This document shows, one piece after another, positions 1 to 10,433 of a stretch of 64,000 bases of DNA. Location of the stretch: contig OX442314.1 in the NCBI GenBank assembly GCA_949358305.1, positions 47,934,581 to 47,998,580 on the forward strand, written 5' to 3'. The position numbers and the translations under genes were made by a program. This DNA is from Strigamia acuminata (Eukaryota; Arthropoda; Chilopoda; Geophilomorpha; Linotaeniidae). Within the stretch, counting starts at the first letter, position 1. Each line of letters begins with the position of its first letter. A model generated the notes under the pieces. The model was given only the letters and a program-made list of their open reading frames with translations, did not search any database and was not told the origin of the DNA.

Positions 1-235
1 TTGGGAACCGTGGGATCCCGTTGCAATTGGATTCCCATATGTGGGCCCATTTACAACACATCAGATACGGGAAGATGGATGCCAAGCCAGGAATCGGTAT
101 GACACACCCGTTATTTGGCAGGGCCCACTGCGGGCAGCCGAGGAAGGTTACACTACATTGTCAGAAGTCCGAGGCACAAGGTGGGAAGACTACTCCGCCA
201 CAGCTAGTATTTAAACAGGTACATTTAAATTCCTT
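1..235 (+). pseudogene. FDW-family gene, 3' fragment
   Basis: Partial copy of a family seen at 4770, 31260, 35174, 42900, 48072 and 63905. It begins mid-gene with the family's 'DPVAIGFPYVGPF' segment, shifts frame near 75, and then carries the segment ending in the Trp-Glu-Asp-Tyr region. Alignment to the 48 kb copy is by eye. Function is unknown. It is truncated by the window edge and frameshifted. Confidence 0.55.
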
Positions 236-318
236 GTCTTGAGGCGAAAGACAAGAAACGTGTCATATTAGAAGGCTTTATACATACTTTGACTCATGGT
301 TATGAAGAGTAAAAGCTA

Positions 319-945
319 TTAATAAAGCCATTCAATGGTTAAATATATTGAAGTTATTCGTAGAGCGGTGTGGCTTTTTAATATTTTTTCCAAAATACCG
401 ATTTTATCGAAAGGTTCAAATATTATTGGTGGACTTACAAAAGTCGTTGAGTGATATTCAAATCCATCCCAAAGTAAATTACCTATTTCAAAAATTTTAG
501 AGCCTTCATCTTTATTTCTATGACGGTAAATCGTTACGTCCATAAGGTTAATGATACCTTCAGAATCGTTTAAATCAGATATAGACTTCACCAAAATATC
601 TATATTTGTCAACTGACAATTTTTAAATGTAGTAAAAACCGGGCGGCTATATAGAGTACCATAATTATATCGCACTGTACTGTTATCATAGGATATTTGA
701 CCAGGAAAAAATTCTACAATGTATATTGGATTTATGTTTGGTCTAATCTGCCCATCATTATCTTGCAAACTCTGTTTTATATTTTCTAATTTGGATTTAT
801 TCTCATGGATGTTTGCTTTAATTTGTTCATTGTCATCTTTCTGAAATGTTTGTTTTATATTTTCTATTTCTGTTGCCATTTCCATTCTATTCTCTGCTAA
901 TAATTGTTTTAATTTCTTCGTTGCCTTCTTGCAAAATGTCGACAC
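319..945 (-). CDS. Hypothetical coiled-coil protein, 208 aa
   Basis: This is an open minus-strand frame with a plausible ATG start at 945. Residues 1-75 are charged, rich in Lys/Glu/Asn/Gln, and contain an imprecise internal repeat (two 'NIKQ' segments), suggesting a short coiled coil. Residues 80-208 look like an all-beta domain with alternating hydrophobic and aromatic residues, ending in Glu-Trp-Leu-Tyr. Its AT-rich codon use resembles the virus-like genes further right, so a viral structural protein is possible. I do not recognise the family and no second copy is present in the window. Confidence 0.5.
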   Translation of the reverse strand: MSTFCKKATKKLKQLLAENRMEMATEIENIKQTFQKDDNEQIKANIHENKSKLENIKQSLQDNDGQIRPNINPIYIVEFFPGQISYDNSTVRYNYGTLYSRPVFTTFKNCQLTNIDILVKSISDLNDSEGIINLMDVTIYRHRNKDEGSKIFEIGNLLWDGFEYHSTTFVSPPIIFEPFDKIGILEKILKSHTALRITSIYLTIEWLY

Positions 946-1196
946 TCATCCTGAAGTGTGGCGACAAGCACTCCCGGAAGAGATTCAAAGATCGAAATCT
1001 CATCACATGACATGGTGGACTGCTCGCCATCGTTTTTCTAAGGCACTTAAAAAGCGATGGCTTCCAAAACAATACTTCTGCTTGCTGGCTATAGAGTTCT
1101 CCACACATTCCGCTAGGGGATATCCCATAATACTGCCATAATAGCTGGAACCGGAAGTGATGCGGAGTGTTGTGGTGAAAATATCCAGACAACAAA
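946..1196. other. Gap without a supported gene
   Basis: Short open frames occur on both strands but overlap one another and show no family features. Nothing is assigned here. Confidence 0.4.
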
Positions 1197-1523
1197 ATGC
1201 CAAAACACGTTTATTCCAACTTAGCACTTCCACCATGGAAAAGAATTGATAAAAAACAATTACCTAAGCAAATTGCTGACTACTTAATTCGCCACAAATT
1301 AGATATTTCGGCATTAAATTCCACTGGTGCTACAGAAAACAGTTTATGGGCCAAAATAATATCCGAATTCGGTGAAATTGGAAATCACCGTAAAAATCGT
1401 CTGTGGCTGTGGAACCAGTGTAAAAAAAATTTAAAATCTATTACCAGTCAGTACAACACCATAACAAATCAAACAGGTGGCTCCGACGATGACCAGGTGC
1501 GGCTAAATGACGCCCCAACATAA
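1197..1523 (+). CDS. Hypothetical basic protein, 108 aa
   Basis: The ORF starts with ATG at the end of a run without other genes. Residues 1-85 are basic and probably helical, with a Trp-rich 'RLWLWNQCKKNL' stretch. The last 17 residues (GGSDDDQVRLNDAP) match the internal segment of the FDW family at 48.3 kb, so the ORF looks like a fusion of an unknown N-terminus to an FDW fragment. A possible 5' exon of a spliced gene is an alternative. Function is unknown. Confidence 0.4.
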   Translation: MPKHVYSNLALPPWKRIDKKQLPKQIADYLIRHKLDISALNSTGATENSLWAKIISEFGEIGNHRKNRLWLWNQCKKNLKSITSQYNTITNQTGGSDDDQVRLNDAPT

Positions 1524-1663
1524 AAAGAGGGAGTTGTCATGACAACTGATGTGCCTGCTAGTATAAACATAACCACAGAAACTAAGTTTTTAAAGAACTT
1601 AAACGAAGTTATTTTAAATTATTAATTACGAATATATTTAGTAATTATTTTAATCTTTCTTAG

Positions 1664-2269
1664 ATTAACCCAAGTCCAGAACCACCGGCACCACGATTCG
1701 GCTCAGTGGCTATGGCAAGCCGTGTTGCGACCACTTCAGGTTACATCACGTCCCGAAGGATTCGAAAGGTCGCCGCTCAAGTTGCCGCAGAACGCCAACT
1801 TGTTGCAGAGCACGAAGCTCGCGAATCCCTTCCTTTCTACGAAGAGGAAGTTATTAGGACCCCATCTCCGCGTATGTCTTCCCCGAAAGAAGATATCCCA
1901 GTCCCTGGACCAGACTGGATTGTTGAGTCTGATGACAAAACCACGGAGCAGGATGCTCACGCGTTTCCTGGTGGAGCCAGCGAGTAGGACACTTCCGCAC
2001 CACCGATGTGTTACGGCGACTGGTCCAACGCTTCATCACCGCGTCCTGCGACGAGACGAAGACAGACGTCTAAATCATCACACTCGCCCGCACCAGCAAA
2101 AAGTTGTTCGCCGTCACCCTCACTGGACAAGACGTCTGACTCAGATTTATCGTTTGAGTCATACCAAGCTGAGGTGGAGCAACCAAAGTATCTTCCCGAA
2201 ACTCCTGTTCCTCCCTACACAATGCGAAAAGTGGTCAATAGCACCGCCGCTAAGTTTATATTCATTTGA
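1664..2269 (+). pseudogene. Pro/Ser-rich disordered protein exon with one internal stop
   Basis: A polypyrimidine-AG acceptor ends at 1663. From there the frame is open through 2269 apart from a single TAG at 1985-1987. The first half is Ala/Arg/Glu-rich and then Pro/Ser-rich. The second half has Ser-Pro runs, an Arg-Arg-Arg cluster and an acidic 'DSDLSFES' patch. It is probably intrinsically disordered. It may be one exon of a regulatory or tegument-like protein, but no family was recognised. Confidence 0.4.
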
Positions 2270-3045
2270 AAAATAACAACAACTTTTCCTCTCCAATATT
2301 TCAGTTGCAACGCAGATGAGATTTCCGTGAACTCCGAGATCACTAATTATTAGTGCAATCACTAGTAAAATTTCAAAATTACGATCTGCGAGAGTGCAGA
2401 CGTGTAAACTTCTTCTCACCAGTTTTCAACTTTACCAACATGTGCAGGAATTGTAATTCTTCTTTTAATTTCAGAAAAAAATTACGTTTTTGATGTGATA
2501 CTACCTGAGACGTTGATAAAACTTCAAATGGATTATAACGATTTAAGTCACAGTGTAGCTGAATGAATGCCGTTTCAAGCAAGATTTGTACACTAGTTGT
2601 CATTTTGAATTAGAATCAATATCAATTTCTTTCTGATGGGAGGATTTCAGATAAGTATTTACTTGTTTTAGTTGATTTTTTGGCATTTCTGCAAAGAAAT
2701 CGATTCTTTGTGATTTTTTTTCCATTTTTTCTTTAGGTCTGGACCTCAAATAATCGCCTTGTGTTGTCCGAGTACACTCGAATATGCTCATACTGTTGGT
2801 GAGTATGTCAGTTTTTATTTTTATTTAAAAAAGGCAATTAAAAAATTTGTCACCAGGCATTGCATTGTATCCAATCTCTCATAGGTTTACTGGCAAAAGT
2901 GGCATTCAATTGGCGGGCACACTGTGCTACCCCTAGTGCATGGGTAAAAGATAGTTGCCATGGTGGCGCTCCGATTGGGCAAAACAGCTGATCAAAAATC
3001 TAATTCTATACCTCCTCATGGTTGCTCCTAGGCCTCTGTTAACAG
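2270..3045. other. No gene recognised
   Basis: AT-rich sequence with only scattered short frames. It may contain the intron preceding the Piwi-like exon. I see no repeat or element here. Confidence 0.4.
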
Positions 3046-3290
3046 TATTCCGAAATAGAAAATATTTGCATGCGAAAAGGGATGCTGTACGGTATGAAAT
3101 CGGATTTGTTCCCGCACGATTGTCATCGATTCGTCGACGGCGCCTTATTGTGGTGCACAAGTAAACTCCAGAAAGATGTGACTGAACTTATCGTTAAGAC
3201 GGACGGGGAAAATATTTGTATTAGAATTAAATTCGTGAAAGAGGTGTCGCCGAAAGAACCTTAACAAATTCTCAACATTCAACAACAAAA
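3046..3290 (+). pseudogene. Piwi-clade Argonaute, N-terminal exon fragment
   Basis: The exon lies between an acceptor (TTAACAG ending at 3045) and a consensus donor (GTGAGT at 3291). Its translation carries the Piwi N-domain signature: an Arg-Lys-Gly-x-Leu-Tyr-Gly segment, then 'FVDGALLWCTSKL', then 'VTELIVKTDGENICIRIKF', and after a stop a Gln-Ile-Leu-Asn-Ile segment. Piwi proteins bind piRNAs and silence transposons in the germline. Only about 80 codons of a roughly 850-residue protein remain, and an in-frame TAA at 3262-3264 shows it is dead. The exon end and start of the intron recur at 34268. Confidence 0.65.
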
Positions 3291-3307
3291 GTGAGTCATC
3301 TTTTTGA

Positions 3308-3332
3308 AAATTGTATTGTATTGTATTGTAAG
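3308..3332. repeat. ATTGT microsatellite
   Basis: A few copies of the pentamer ATTGT lie just inside the intron that follows the Piwi-like exon. A longer version is at about 34325-34350, in the same context. Confidence 0.7.
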
Positions 3333-3878
3333 TAGAAATTGTTTCGAGTTGTAGCACAGACAGGAAATATAGTTAAATTGATTGCATGCCCATACCTACA
3401 CACGTTTCTTATTGTCCAGAAAAATTAAGCAAAATCGGAAAACACCAACTGATACCGAATTTTTACATCAAAGCAATGCAAAGAAATGGATTGAGAGAAC
3501 ACACCAAACAAAAAGCGCAAGCAAAATGACAATGATGATGAAATTAGTCCAGGTCTGCCATCAAGACAAGATACCGTTTTTTTTTGTTTTTTTTTTTGAA
3601 ATCGTGTAATTACAATTTCCAAAAAATAATTGGAACGTGATAAGAAATGTGTGATCAGCTGCCCCTACAGTCTGATCGCTGTGCCGCAACACACTGTGCA
3701 TCCTGTAACACATCATTTGCACCTTGTGTTACTTGGTAAATTCTGATCGTGTGTGTTGCGTCCTCGTTCATCCGTCCGAACACATAAGAAAAAATGAACG
3801 CATAAACAGCAGTCACGTTTCAGCAAAAATATCGTAAGAAATTTAAATATTTTTAATGGATCAGTAAAAAAATTTTAG
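3333..3878. other. No gene recognised
   Basis: Mixed-composition sequence with poly-T runs near 3580. Nothing on either strand has family features. Confidence 0.35.
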
Positions 3879-4060
3879 AATGGTGTAAAGAAATAAGCGA
3901 CACCATACCGTTGGGGCGCACTGGGTTCGTGTGTTTGAAGTGTGGCACACATGATAACAGGCACTTTATCGCAGTCAAAATCAGAAAAGAGCTCAACAAC
4001 AAACAGATACGGCGACGAATACGCCAAGCAGAGTTGAATTGCACCGCCTCATCATGTTAG
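3879..4060 (+). CDS. Exon encoding a small CCHH-like zinc finger, C-terminal
   Basis: An acceptor-like AATTTTAG precedes an open frame that ends at TAG 4058. It encodes about 60 residues with a Cys-x2-Cys-x3-His-x4-His cluster (CLKCGTHDNRHF) followed by a very basic Lys/Arg helix and a Cys-containing tail. It is probably a terminal exon of a nucleic-acid-binding protein. It has no ATG of its own and the upstream exon is not found. Confidence 0.35.
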
Positions 4061-4260
4061 AAAACATCTTAATTCAATCTTCCAAAACAAGAAAAAATCC
4101 ACTCTGTTTAAAAAATTATATATATATATTATTTAAATATCACTAATTTTTATTCAAAAAAGCATCCATGTTCTGATTTCTTTCACTTAAAAAATATAAT
4201 AATTGTTATTCTAGATTCAGTGTTTTTTTTAATATTCAATGAGAGAATGCCTGGTAAAGA

Positions 4261-4335
4261 CAGCGAGAGATACTGTCGAGAGATAGACTGTCGAGAGAAT
4301 GCATGGTCGAGAGATAGACTGTCGAGAGAATGCTA
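4261..4335. repeat. Short tandem repeat GAGAGATAGACTGTC-like
   Basis: Imprecise copies of a unit containing CTGTCGAGAGA follow one another. The 76-codon ORF that spans them (4220-4450) is not supported as a gene by anything else. Confidence 0.6.
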
Positions 4336-4726
4336 CCCCATCAAACCTCGCACCATAGTTCTAAGACCTTTCGTTGCACTACCCGGTTTAACTAAGGAAC
4401 AACATTTAGAAACTGAGCAAATCATTATTGTTTTATCATTGAACAACTGAAAAAATTCTGATTTGTCACTCCTTATACAGTATACAATACAACAATCAAT
4501 CACAATTGAGCAGTTTTTGAATTTTGAAGGGGAAGCATCATTTTTTTATGCTCCTCCTTTTTAATGCATGACACGTGACCGTTTTATACACACAACCATT
4601 CTTTTGGACCAATCGTAACAAAATTTGACCGGGTGGTCATACTTTAATCCAAATGGCCGCCATTTTGTCCAAAGAATCCCTGAGAAAGGGAGGATCATAA
4701 CTTACAATCAGAGGGGTTTGTGGCCA

Positions 4727-4736
4727 TATAAAAAAG
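4727..4736 (+). promoter_or_regulatory. TATA box upstream of FDW-family gene
   Basis: TATAAAAAAG lies 43 nt upstream of the ATG at 4770. The 48 kb family member has TATATAAGG 54 nt upstream of its ATG. The shared spacing suggests a short-leader RNA polymerase II promoter. Confidence 0.5.
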
Positions 4737-4769
4737 GGACCACATGATAAGAGACACCACAACACTTCA

Positions 4770-5403
4770 CGATGCACAACATGCGGGCACCGGCGTACCA
4801 CCTTAGAGAGACCATTGTCGCACCCGGAAGATTGATAATGGATTGAAATGGTTTTGACTGGACCAGTGCAGTGCGACCAAGAGGCCTGACTAAGTGGCTG
4901 GGAAAACGCGCCATGGACTTGACCTTCTATTGGAGGGCAAGCAAATCATCGGAACGGTGGCGTGGACAGCCGGCGAGACGGCAGACCAGAGCGACAGGGT
5001 TCACCTAGTTTACATCCCACCACTCCCACAGGGACTTTCACGAAAGGACTGGAAGGAGGACGATTTCGAGATGGAGTTGGCCACCTTTGCGGACAGGTAC
5101 GGAGATGATCCGGCTTGTGAGCCAATAGACCCAATTATATCTGAGTTTCCCTACAGCCACGACTTATCGGTGGCCAACATCCAAAGCGGGAAATACAAGG
5201 CCGGCATCAAAGGATACCCAATAAGACTATGGGAGCAACCATTGTTGGGAGCGAGAGAGGGATACGTTCAAGCAGAGGATATCAGCGCCGCCTGGCGGGA
5301 AATTAGCTGCGAAGAATACGGTACATGGTATCAGACGCATGGGGCGCCAGTGGCAAACGGAGGTGACGACAAAAATTGGGATGACATCTTGACAACTGAC
5401 TAG
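4770..5403 (+). pseudogene. FDW-family gene, near-complete copy
   Basis: Starting at ATG 4770, the reading passes a stop and then shows the family hallmark 'NGFDW...VRPRGLTKWLGK'. It shifts frame near 4920 and continues open to TAG 5401. The C-terminal 150 codons keep the family order: a beta-like segment, 'LPQGLSRKDWKEDDFE', 'FADRYGDDP', 'DPIISEFPYSHD', and a Tyr-Gly-Thr-Trp end. The family is unknown. Multiple Trp/Pro/Gly-rich blocks suggest a globular protein of about 240 residues. Paralogues with similar promoters occur across the window. Confidence 0.55.
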
Positions 5404-5601
5404 GACCAGAGACGATCGACGTGAGGAAAGAATGCAACAGACTCATGCAGAGAATGGTGGTGGAACAGTTTATCACATCTGGAATTCTTTTTTGGGGGAG
5501 GAATCATTGTATTTGTAGTTAATTAAAAAAAAAAGCGCCGGGCGGGAAAGTCGAAAAAATAAATCAACGCCCAGGCGTTTATTCAACGCAGTACGTTATG
5601 A

Positions 5602-5839
5602 GAAAGCTGTCAATAGACAAGTGGATCATTTTTTCAATCCAATTTCAGGGGGAAAAATGCCACTATGTTACAATGAGTACTCGAGTGAAATGTTTGACAG
5701 AAAAAACTTTGCAGAAGAAAATGAGCCAGTGAATAATCATAAGGGCGAGGAAAAGAAAAGCGACACCTTGAGTGACCAAACGAATATCAAACAAAGATCT
5801 TTTTTCACAGACCGAAACAAATACAATATATGTATTTAG
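5602..5839 (+). pseudogene. Ty3/gypsy gag-pro linker fragment
   Basis: The segment 'VNRQVDHFFNPISGGKMP' and the following 30 residues match the region between the zinc knuckles and protease of element 2 (27120-27260) almost residue for residue. It then diverges and ends. It is a scrap of an element-2 relative placed directly before the nuclear-egress-like gene. Confidence 0.7.
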
Positions 5840-5844
5840 ATATC

Positions 5845-6315
5845 ATGGATCAAAAATGTAAATTAGAATCTGATATTCTTCGAACCCATTTGTCCATTGC
5901 TAAAATTTCACCCAATGAATTAGCCTACAATTACTCAATTACTAAGAACATTAAGCACGGAATATGCGCGACTGATTCACAATTTACGAAATTAAAATCC
6001 TAAATAAGTAGGGAAAAAACATCTATCTCTCTAACAATTGAATTTCTAACAAATAGCATAAAGAATGAAATAACCTCTAACTTTACAGTTATTAAGCTCC
6101 TAAATGAAAATGTCCTATTAACAACGTGCTTATTTTATAATGCTAAAGAAAACACATTAAAAACACTCTTGACAGAGCAGTGTATATCTAACATAGTTTG
6201 CTTGGAATGTGCGTTAAACGCACACACAACAATGGCATATATACGATTTGTCTTGTGTCTTGAAATGTATACTGACAGTCTTTTTCTTTATACCAGGAAA
6301 GTTACGTACATATGA
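5845..6315 (+). pseudogene. Divergent NEC1 (UL31)-like gene copy
   Basis: ATG 5845 opens a frame of 156 codons ending at TGA 6313, interrupted only by TAA 6001. The second half matches the multicopy family at 36.5-62 kb in spacing rather than identity: a Thr-Cys-Leu-x-Tyr segment, Leu-Lys-x-Leu-Leu, an isolated Cys, then Cys-x2-Cys followed by Ala-His. In herpesviruses this protein (UL31/UL53) forms the nuclear egress lattice with UL34 and binds zinc through three Cys and one His. The sequence is far more diverged than the other copies, so it is either a paralogue or an older insertion. The central and C-terminal thirds are missing. Confidence 0.45.
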
Positions 6316-6394
6316 ATCTCGAAACCAACAATGCTGGGAGAAAGATATTGTTTGAAAAAATGAAGATGTTGATCGACGAATTTTGTTTTTTTAC

Positions 6395-6485
6395 TTAAAA
6401 CCAATAAAGGAAACACTTTATTTCGGCCATTACACACACCTTTCAATACGAATTGGTTTAAGTGGACAGCGGCCAATCATTTGGG
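6395..6485 (+). mobile_element. LTR 3'-end remnant
   Basis: AATAAAG followed by a segment ending 'GGCCAATCATTTGGGAAAGG' resembles the ends of the LTRs at about 24170-24260 and 39180-39300 (polyadenylation signal, then a CCAAT...GGGTAAGG-like end). No internal element follows. Confidence 0.4.
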
Positions 6486-7540
6486 AAAGGAGCCTGAATT
6501 TAATTTTATGTCCTTGGGCTCATCATCCAGGAGTGAACCTGCCGCGACACTACCACCACATCTAATCCATCCTTCTATGGTCCAATTTTTACATCCAGTG
6601 GATAAGAATAGAACAGAGAAGCTTACTAATGCAGTAAAGGTAGCTGTGGTATAGGGTTTTCAGAGTGTTGGTAAATTGTTGAAATTATGGAACCAGGAAC
6701 ATTGTTATTTAACCTGTATTGATCATCAAGATTTATCAGTTTAAAATGTATTAACTGTGACCAATCAATTTAATCTTAAGTTATTCAGTCTTAAATTCTA
6801 GTCATAAACTACCTTCATTAATTCTCGTATTAATTTAATTCCTTAAATTACTATTCTCAAATCATTTGTAATTTCACACGAATAAAATTCATTTTGTCAT
6901 TTTCATTCAACCAAACTTGTATTATTTCTTAAAAAAAATATCCCAAGACACTTATTACAGGCAACTGAGTATAAGTCTTAAAAACAGCATCTTGATTGCG
7001 AGTATTTATTAAAGTAAGTATTTTATTAAATAATTTCCTGTAGCGCAAGAAACACATTAACTAACCCCAATCAATTCCGAGAGTTCATTTTATTTTCTTA
7101 TTTTTATCTGAATTAATAAATCAATAACACCTCATTCCCAAAAATAATCACTTTAATAATATTACTATTTCCAAACAGTATATAACCATGCTGCTAGCAC
7201 AGCACGGTACTGTACTTCGATTCACCACTAAAGTTAAAGTTAACGATATGCATACGACCCGAACAGTTTTTCTTCTCGGAACATACATGGCGTCAACTGT
7301 TACACAAGATTATGGAAAACAATAACCACGATATTTGTGTGAACCAGAACGATTTCCAGATCCGAAGTCTCCGAAATCTTCGGCATTGGAGTGGCAATTC
7401 ACATGAAATGAATGAAATGAGTGAAATGAAATTACTTTAGGGGGAAAACTATTAAACTCATCTAGAAATGCCTCGATAATTGAAGGCGTCTAGGTATTTA
7501 ATTGTCCCATGTCAGACACATGCTGAAATGCCTAATAGAG
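6486..7540. other. AT-rich stretch, no gene
   Basis: Very AT-rich, with stops in all frames. I see no repeat or domain. Confidence 0.4.
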
Positions 7541-7554
7541 TACAGAAGCCGAGT

Positions 7555-7775
7555 ACATGTCGATATTGGATTGCTCACGAGAAGCAGATTACCTGAAGCG
7601 TTCCATCAAAGAAATCAGCAAAGAACAAACACCACCCATTGTTATTATTTATAATGACAATCAAGGAGCGCAGCGATTATCTCCTCAACCAAACCAACCA
7701 CAGTTCGAATTATCCCCACAACTGTCGGCCGAGCTTATTGTGAAGCAACATTGGTGGACAAATTAGCCAAACAAC
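7555..7775 (+). mobile_element. Ty1/copia RNase H fragment
   Basis: The translation has the copia RNase H pattern: Ser-Arg-Glu-Ala-x-Tyr-Leu-Lys, then 'IYNDNQGAQRLSPQP', the conserved Asp-Asn-Gln catalytic region before the C-terminal His-containing block. A frameshift near 7740 moves the 'VDKLAKQ' end to another frame. No other copia domains are in the window. Confidence 0.6.
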
Positions 7776-7782
7776 ATCAATA

Positions 7783-8012
7783 ATTGGTAATTGCTGTACG
7801 CCTAGATTGGAATACAGGCTTATGATACCAAAATTATTCAAATGGTAATTGCTATACTCCAAAATTGGAATACAGGCTAATGATACCATAACTGTCAAAT
7901 GGTAATTGCTGTACTCCTATATTGAAATACAGGCTAATGATACCAAAACAATTCAAATGGTAATTGCTGCACTCCGAAATTGGAATACAGGCTAATGATA
8001 CCAAAATTCTCG
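7783..8012. repeat. Tandem repeat, about 58 bp x 4
   Basis: Four degenerate units each contain 'TGGTAATTGCTGTACTCC' and 'GGAATACAGGCTAATGATACC'. It sits directly after the copia fragment. Confidence 0.8.
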
Positions 8013-8334
8013 CCAACAGGAGGGACAACTGTCACGTAGTGATGGGAAAAATGGAAAAAACAATGGGCAGAAATCAAACGGAAATGCGGAATTCCAAAAT
8101 CCCAATGCCAGAGCTCTGTTTTGGCTAAGCTAGACTTTGGACAAAACCAACTAGCTTACCCAGGGGTGACCACGTGAAGGTACAGAGATGGACTTTACAC
8201 CCCCAAATACAAAAAACAAAATCTAATCTAAAAAGATTTTCAAAAAATAAAATTCGAGTCGTTTTTATTCTCGTCGTTCTACGACAAGAATAAAAATGAC
8301 TAATTGATTGAACACATACATAATTCAATTATTA

Positions 8335-8385
8335 ACCAATATATAAAAATAAAAAATAAAAATAAAAATAAAAACAATAAAAATG
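8335..8385. repeat. AAAAATA-type simple repeat
   Basis: Consecutive AAAATA/AAAAATA units on the plus strand. The sequence from 8020 to 8555 otherwise holds no supported gene. Confidence 0.7.
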
Positions 8386-8554
8386 ACTTACACCAGTCAT
8401 TTGTAGGTTTGAACATTTAATTGAACGCATAAATAATTAATTATTTATACATGTTCATAAATAATTAATTAAACGCATAAATATGACTTACAAACAACCT
8501 TCCCGCCCCTCGTAGCAGATTCCATAAGGAGACAAAGAACTCCGTACTAATCGC

Positions 8555-8940
8555 GATGGTTGGACCTGAAAAACAGACAAAAATACCTAAATAACCATCT
8601 GAAAATATTGTCGCACTCACGATATACATATATTACACTCTTTTACCCATCCTTACCTGTTATTTGCGCATCAAAAATGAATCGCTGACGAGCGCTTTCA
8701 TGCCACGTCCTCAACTGCTCCGTAGCGATGGTTGCACCTAAAAAACAGACAAAAAAAACCTGAAAAACAGACAAAAAAACCTAAATAAACATCTAAAAAA
8801 GGTTATCTCACTCACGATTTACATCGATTATACTCTTTTTCGCATACTTTACCCATCCTCGTCTCTTATTTGCGCATTAAAAATCAATCGCTGACGAGCG
8901 CTCTCATGCCACGTCCTCAACTCCTCTGAAACGATGCTGA
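8555..8940. repeat. Direct duplication of about 190 bp
   Basis: The segment from the 'GCGATGGTTG' motif through 'CATGCCACGTCCTCAACT' occurs twice in a row with a few differences and a partial third 'ACCTGAAAAACAGACAAA' unit between. No coding potential was seen. Confidence 0.75.
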
Positions 8941-9491
8941 ATGACGTGGTCGCACATTCCATCACACCAGGAAAGACCGATGCTTCAACAGTCTGAAAAT
9001 CCCAACACGGCTTCGAATTTATTTTCGTTAGACACTGTTGAACCATTAGTCACTTCTGGGCGCACCTGTAGCAAAGGGCAGATGACATCATAACCGTCTT
9101 ATTTCGTGTTATGTTATTTTTCTTCGTTTAAGGTTTATTTTTGTATTTTTTGCCAAGAATAAATCAGTTTTGTGCAAACATTTTGATCGATACAGTTGTG
9201 TCTCGTCCTTCCACACGGCTAACAATTGGTCACGTGACTTGTTTTGAAATAATAAATACCGTGTTTCAAATTTGTGACGCACGAAAAAATCACAAAATAT
9301 TTTAAAAAACGTTTAAATAATCAACAATACACCCTGTAGTTAAAAACAAAATGTCCTTCAAATTTTTTTTAAATCCCGGTTTCCCTAAAACCCGGACGAT
9401 CAATCATACATCTGCACCCGGAACAACACCAACTAGTTATTGTTTTCGCCGGAAGATGTAGTCAGTTGCAGCGAATATTCTCAAGGTTTCT

Positions 9492-10433
9492 TTCGTAAAA
9501 ATCGGTGATTTGTTTGTAAAAATCGGTGATTTGTTTGTAAAAATCGGTGATTTGTTTGTAAAAATCGGTGATTTGTTTGTAAAAATCGGTGATTTGTTTT
9601 TAAAAATCGGTGATTTGTTTGTAAAAATCGGTGATTTGTTTGTAAAAATCGGTGATTTGTTTGTAAAAATCGGTGATTTGTTTGTAAAAATCGGTGATTT
9701 GTTTTTAAAAATCGGTGATTTGTTTGTAAAAATCGGTGATTTGTTTGTAAAAATCGGTGATTTGTTTGTAAAAATCGGTGATTTGTTTGTAAAAATCGGT
9801 GATTTGTTTGTAAAAATCGGTGATTTGTTTGTAAAAATCGGTGATTTGTTTGTAAAAATCGGTGATTTGTTTGTAAAAATCGGTGATTTGTTTGTAAAAA
9901 TCGGTGATTGGTCGGTAAAAATCGGTGATTGGTTGGTAAAAATCGGTGATTGGTTGGTAAAAATCGGTGATTGGTTGGTAAAAATCGGTGATTATTTCGC
10001 AAAAATCGGTGATTCTTTTGCAAAAATCGGTGATTATATCGCAAAAATCGGTGATTATATCGCAAAAATCGGTGATTATTTGGCAAAAATCGGTGATTAT
10101 TTGGCAAAAATCGGTGATTATTTCGCAAAAATCGGTGATTATTTCGCAAAAATCGGTGATTATTTCGCAAAAATCGGTGATTTTTTCGCAAAAATCGGTG
10201 ATTTTTTCGTAAAAAAGAGTGATTTTTCATAAAAATCAATAATTTTTTCATAAAAATCGGTGATTTTTCATAAAAATCAATAATTTTTTCATAAAAATCG
10301 GTGATTTTTCATAAAAATCGGTGATTTTTCATAAAAATCGGTGATTTTTCATAAAAATCGGTGATTTTTCATAAAAATCGGTGATTTTTTCATAAACGTC
10401 GGTGATTTTTTCATAAAAATCGTAAAAATCCTT
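9492..10433. repeat. 21-bp minisatellite, over 40 units
   Basis: The unit GTAAAAATCGGTGATTTGTTT is repeated without interruption. The invariant core is AAAATCGGTGATT. The rest changes in blocks: TTTGTTTGT (to about 9905), TTGGTTGGT (to about 9990), TTATTTCGC variants (to about 10200), and finally a 20-bp TTTTTCAT form. Because 21 is divisible by three, the array is open in several frames on both strands (240-256 codons). I regard those frames as by-products, not proteins. Confidence 0.95.

Noticed and set aside
1533..1546. Perfect palindrome GTTGTCATGACAAC as an operator
   Set aside because: A single 14-bp palindrome in 64 kb is expected by chance, and there is no promoter context.
9481..10251. 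Long ORFs on both strands (240-256 codons) encoding perfect heptapeptide repeats
   Set aside because: They arise because the minisatellite unit is 21 bp, a multiple of three. No start context, no non-repeat domain, and openness on both strands argue against a protein.
9492..10433. CRISPR array
   Set aside because: Units are contiguous with no spacers, and the DNA is eukaryotic.
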